DNA of 64,000 nucleotides from Viscum album (lineage: Eukaryota; Streptophyta; Magnoliopsida; Santalales; Viscaceae): assembly GCA_963277665.1 (NCBI GenBank), contig OY728131.1, forward strand, positions 1,395,028,688 through 1,395,092,687. Reading direction: 5' to 3'. Shown here piece by piece: positions 61,880-64,000 of the stretch (position 1 is the first letter of the stretch; every line of letters begins with the position of its first letter). A model generated the notes under the pieces. That model saw only the letters and a program-made list of their open reading frames with translations, was not told the DNA's origin and searched no databases. The translations under genes and the position numbers were made by a program.

Positions 61880-62834
61880 GGTCCATCCACTGCTCCCGTG
61901 TTAGTAGTATGTCAGGTTGGACAATCTCGAACAAGATGTCCCCTACCATCACATGAGTAGCATCGCCTCTCTAGAGGTGGGCTATATGGGCCCTGTAAAC
62001 CCTTACTACAGATCCCATGTACTTGGATCTCCTTTCAAAACATCTCACACACCTGGGTCCCTGACGTCGGCTCCCTGCTGCCAAGGTCTATACTTTAGGT
62101 CACTCACTACTGAAAACAGTCGGTTGTCTCTGCTCTACCAAGAAACTCTTGACCACCAAATCCCACTCGAGAACCCTAGAATAAGTAGGAATGCTCATAG
62201 GGATGATGCTAGATCAGATGTCTCTATGCAAGACCTACTCAAAAGTCCGAGCTCTGAATTACTGATCCCTAACCATATCCATCGAGTACCATGAGAGGTC
62301 GGTAAACCTCGATGAATAGTCATCCACCATCATGGCTCCCTGCTGGAGCTAATGCAGCTCTTGTATACGTACTGCTCTCAGGGTAACCAGTGAAAACTCC
62401 TCCATGAAGTGATGCTCAAACTATGACCATGCAAGAGTTTCCATGTCGTGGGTCTGGATAACCAAACTCCACCATCGCCCTGTCGAGCCCTGTTGAAGGC
62501 TCACTGCTAGGATCACCATCTGGTCTGCTGGTATCCTGACCAAGAGGAAGACTCTGGCCACTTCCTCAACCCAGTCCTTTGCTACCTGAGGGTCAGGCTT
62601 GCCTCAAAACTAGAGGGGTCTCTGTATCTAAAACTCGTGGAGTGTGCTCAGCCTGCGCTCCTCCTCTACTGGTATAGCAGGTACTAAACACTGGTCCACA
62701 TGTGATGGAATAACTAGCACACCACCCAAATGTAAAACTAGGGGATCTGGTCCCTGAATCAAAGCTTCATCACTGAGGGGTTCATTCTCGTGATCGAGCT
62801 GCTGGATCCTAGCAGGTGCGCGTCGAGGAGGCAT
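61880..62834 (-). pseudogene. Element G gag with intact CCHC zinc knuckle
   Basis: Capsid/nucleocapsid protein that packages element RNA. The start ATG is at 62,834 with MPPRRAPAR, a common start in this group. The retrotrans_gag domain is readable downstream: DPQVAKDWVEEVARVF, HHFMEEF, LQQGAMMVDDYSSRF, LVEQRQP. The zinc knuckle at 61,962-61,921 is C-x2-C-x4-H-x4-C (CYSCDGRGHLVRDC), complete. At least six stops and frame changes break the frame between. Confidence 0.8.
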
Positions 62835-63125
62835 CCTGTAAAGAACAAGATGTATCTCAGTAAGTGAGTATATCTGGAGAGCTGATTCAATAAGGACATA
62901 GAAACCAAAAACCATTACTATATGATGCATGTGCCATTATTTTCCCCTGAAACTTGTGTTCTCATGTTTTGAGTCAAAAAGATAGTTATCAGAGTCCTTG
63001 TGTATGGATACGTCGGCCGCCCGCACCAACACTAGGGTCCCTGTCCTGAAAGATGAACTTAAAACACTTAACACTATTGCCCCAAACCAACTCACAGAAT
63101 CTTGGTCCTATAGTAGAACCGACCA

Positions 63126-63137
63126 CCTCTGATACCA
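63126..63137 (-). other. Primer binding site of element G (tRNA-iMet)
   Basis: The minus strand reads TGGTATCAGAGG, three bases after the LTR end GTGACA. Complementary to the 3' end of initiator methionine tRNA. Confidence 0.9.
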
Positions 63138-63140
63138 CTC

Positions 63141-64000
63141 TGTCACGACTCGTCCCATTGGGGCCTGAGCCGCAACTCCCCAAGACCGCCTGCAATAGGC
63201 CAGAGGATGGTGACTAGCACCAAGTATGCATATCACTAACATAGGAGGCATTTCCTATTAACCTGTACACAGGAACACTCGTCTCCAAGACCACAAAGCT
63301 GAAAAGTAAGAACTAATAAAAATGGAAATGCATGCATACACTAAAATTCCAACCAATACAGTATGACAAGAAAGTAAAATATAGTAAGTGTAAAAACCAA
63401 GGCCAAAAGTAGATGCCCATCAAAAGAATGACTGTAACAAAGTCCAAACTATAATGAAGGGTACTGGGACTACAATATGTAGTTGTGGGAACACACCTCG
63501 GCCTATCTGATCTCACTGAGCACCGTCCAGTCCTGGTCCACCTAGAATCTTGTCAAAGGCTCGCTCGTCTGCACAAGACATGACCCGTGCGTGAAAAGCC
63601 CGTGTAGGGGTGAGTATAACAATATCCAGTAGGACACCCCGAAACCAAAAAGGAATTAAAACAGGGGAAATACCGCAAAGTAAAGATATATTCACCTCCA
63701 CACAGTATATTTCTACAGAACATATAACAAGAATATCTAGATATACACATACTAAATCGACCATCGTGATACCACCGCTAGGATCCAGATCGATGATTCC
63801 ACTAAGAATGTAACAAGGATAACACACTCCTAGGCCTAAAGAGGGAGATACAAAGTACTCATTCCAGGAGAAAACACTCCACAAGTACTGGGGAACATGA
63901 TGCTCAGATGAGGATCACAACCAATAGCCATGGGGTGATTCCAACAACTTAGTCTGAAGAAATCTGCTATGTAGAGGATCGGCGCCCGGGTAAAGTTGGT
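63141..64000 (-). repeat. Element G 5' LTR (first 860 bp, runs off the right edge)
   Basis: TGTCACGACTCGTCCC matches TGTAACGACCCGTCC at 55,569, and similarity holds to the end of the window (CTAGATATAC at about 63,740 against 56,163). Open frames here have counterparts at 55,761-56,176 and are LTR sequence. Confidence 0.9.

Larger units (their letters stand above)
55569..64000 (-). mobile_element. Element G: Ty3/gypsy chromovirus (Tekay/Del-like), 5' LTR runs off the right edge
   Basis: The best preserved gypsy element: 3' LTR 55,569-58,271, interior 58,272-63,140 with all pol domains and gag, primer site at 63,126, and the first 860 bp of the 5' LTR. A hand count over the first ~100 LTR bases gives about 16 differences, so it is old but younger than A, B, D, E and F, whose domains are far more eroded. 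Every domain carries stops or altered key residues, so it is inactive. The interior is much less AT-rich than the rest of the window. Confidence 0.9.

Noticed and set aside
61917..62294. 125-codon open frame on the plus strand
   Set aside because: Antisense to gag of element G, including the zinc knuckle codons.

Overview
The window is nuclear DNA from a large-genome plant, most likely an angiosperm. It is a very AT-rich, gene-poor stretch of the kind found in (peri)centromeric heterochromatin. The evidence is stacked Ty3/gypsy LTR retrotransposons with initiator-Met-tRNA primer sites and chromodomain remnants, one Ty1/copia-like gag element, and a nucleosome-length satellite array. No intact host gene and no bacterial feature was recognised. 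All coordinates come from reading the sequence by eye; LTR ends marked approximate come from comparing copies.

Layout, left to right. (1) 1-22,611: element A, minus strand, with an internal region in which I find no recognisable pol. Its 3' LTR lies at 1-2,091 and its 5' LTR at 15,879-22,611. Element B (2,427-13,635, minus, 3.3-kb LTRs, decayed RT and integrase) is inserted in the interior of A. Element H (about 17,946-21,061, plus) is inserted in the 5' LTR of A. (2) About 22,740-26,415: about 20 monomers of a ~177-bp satellite arranged mostly as an A-B-C trimer. (3) About 26,416-35,300: element D, plus, 5' LTR cut down to roughly its last 100 bp at the satellite edge, with decayed PR-RT-RH-IN and a long 3' LTR. 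(4) About 36,140-40,075: element F, minus, truncated inside RNase H. (5) 40,076-42,786: T-rich unassigned DNA with a tRNA-like SINE head. (6) 42,787 to about 55,555: element E, plus, both LTRs present, split by a minus-strand solo LTR (element I, 50,286-52,880). (7) 55,569 to beyond 64,000: element G, minus, the best preserved gypsy element, with gag, PR, RT, RH, IN and chromodomain all recognisable but broken by stops.

The gypsy elements with readable pol look like chromoviruses of the Tekay/Del type: long LTRs, tRNA-iMet primer site, a GPY/F module and a chromodomain after integrase. Most carry short tandem arrays inside the LTRs. The one long intact reading frame is the 637-codon gag of H, which sits in an otherwise decayed landscape. 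It has a coiled coil and two CCHC zinc knuckles but no recognisable UBN2 capsid region, and there is no pol in the element, so H would depend on proteins supplied by another element. The two observations most worth following are this gag-only element and the trimeric higher-order satellite.
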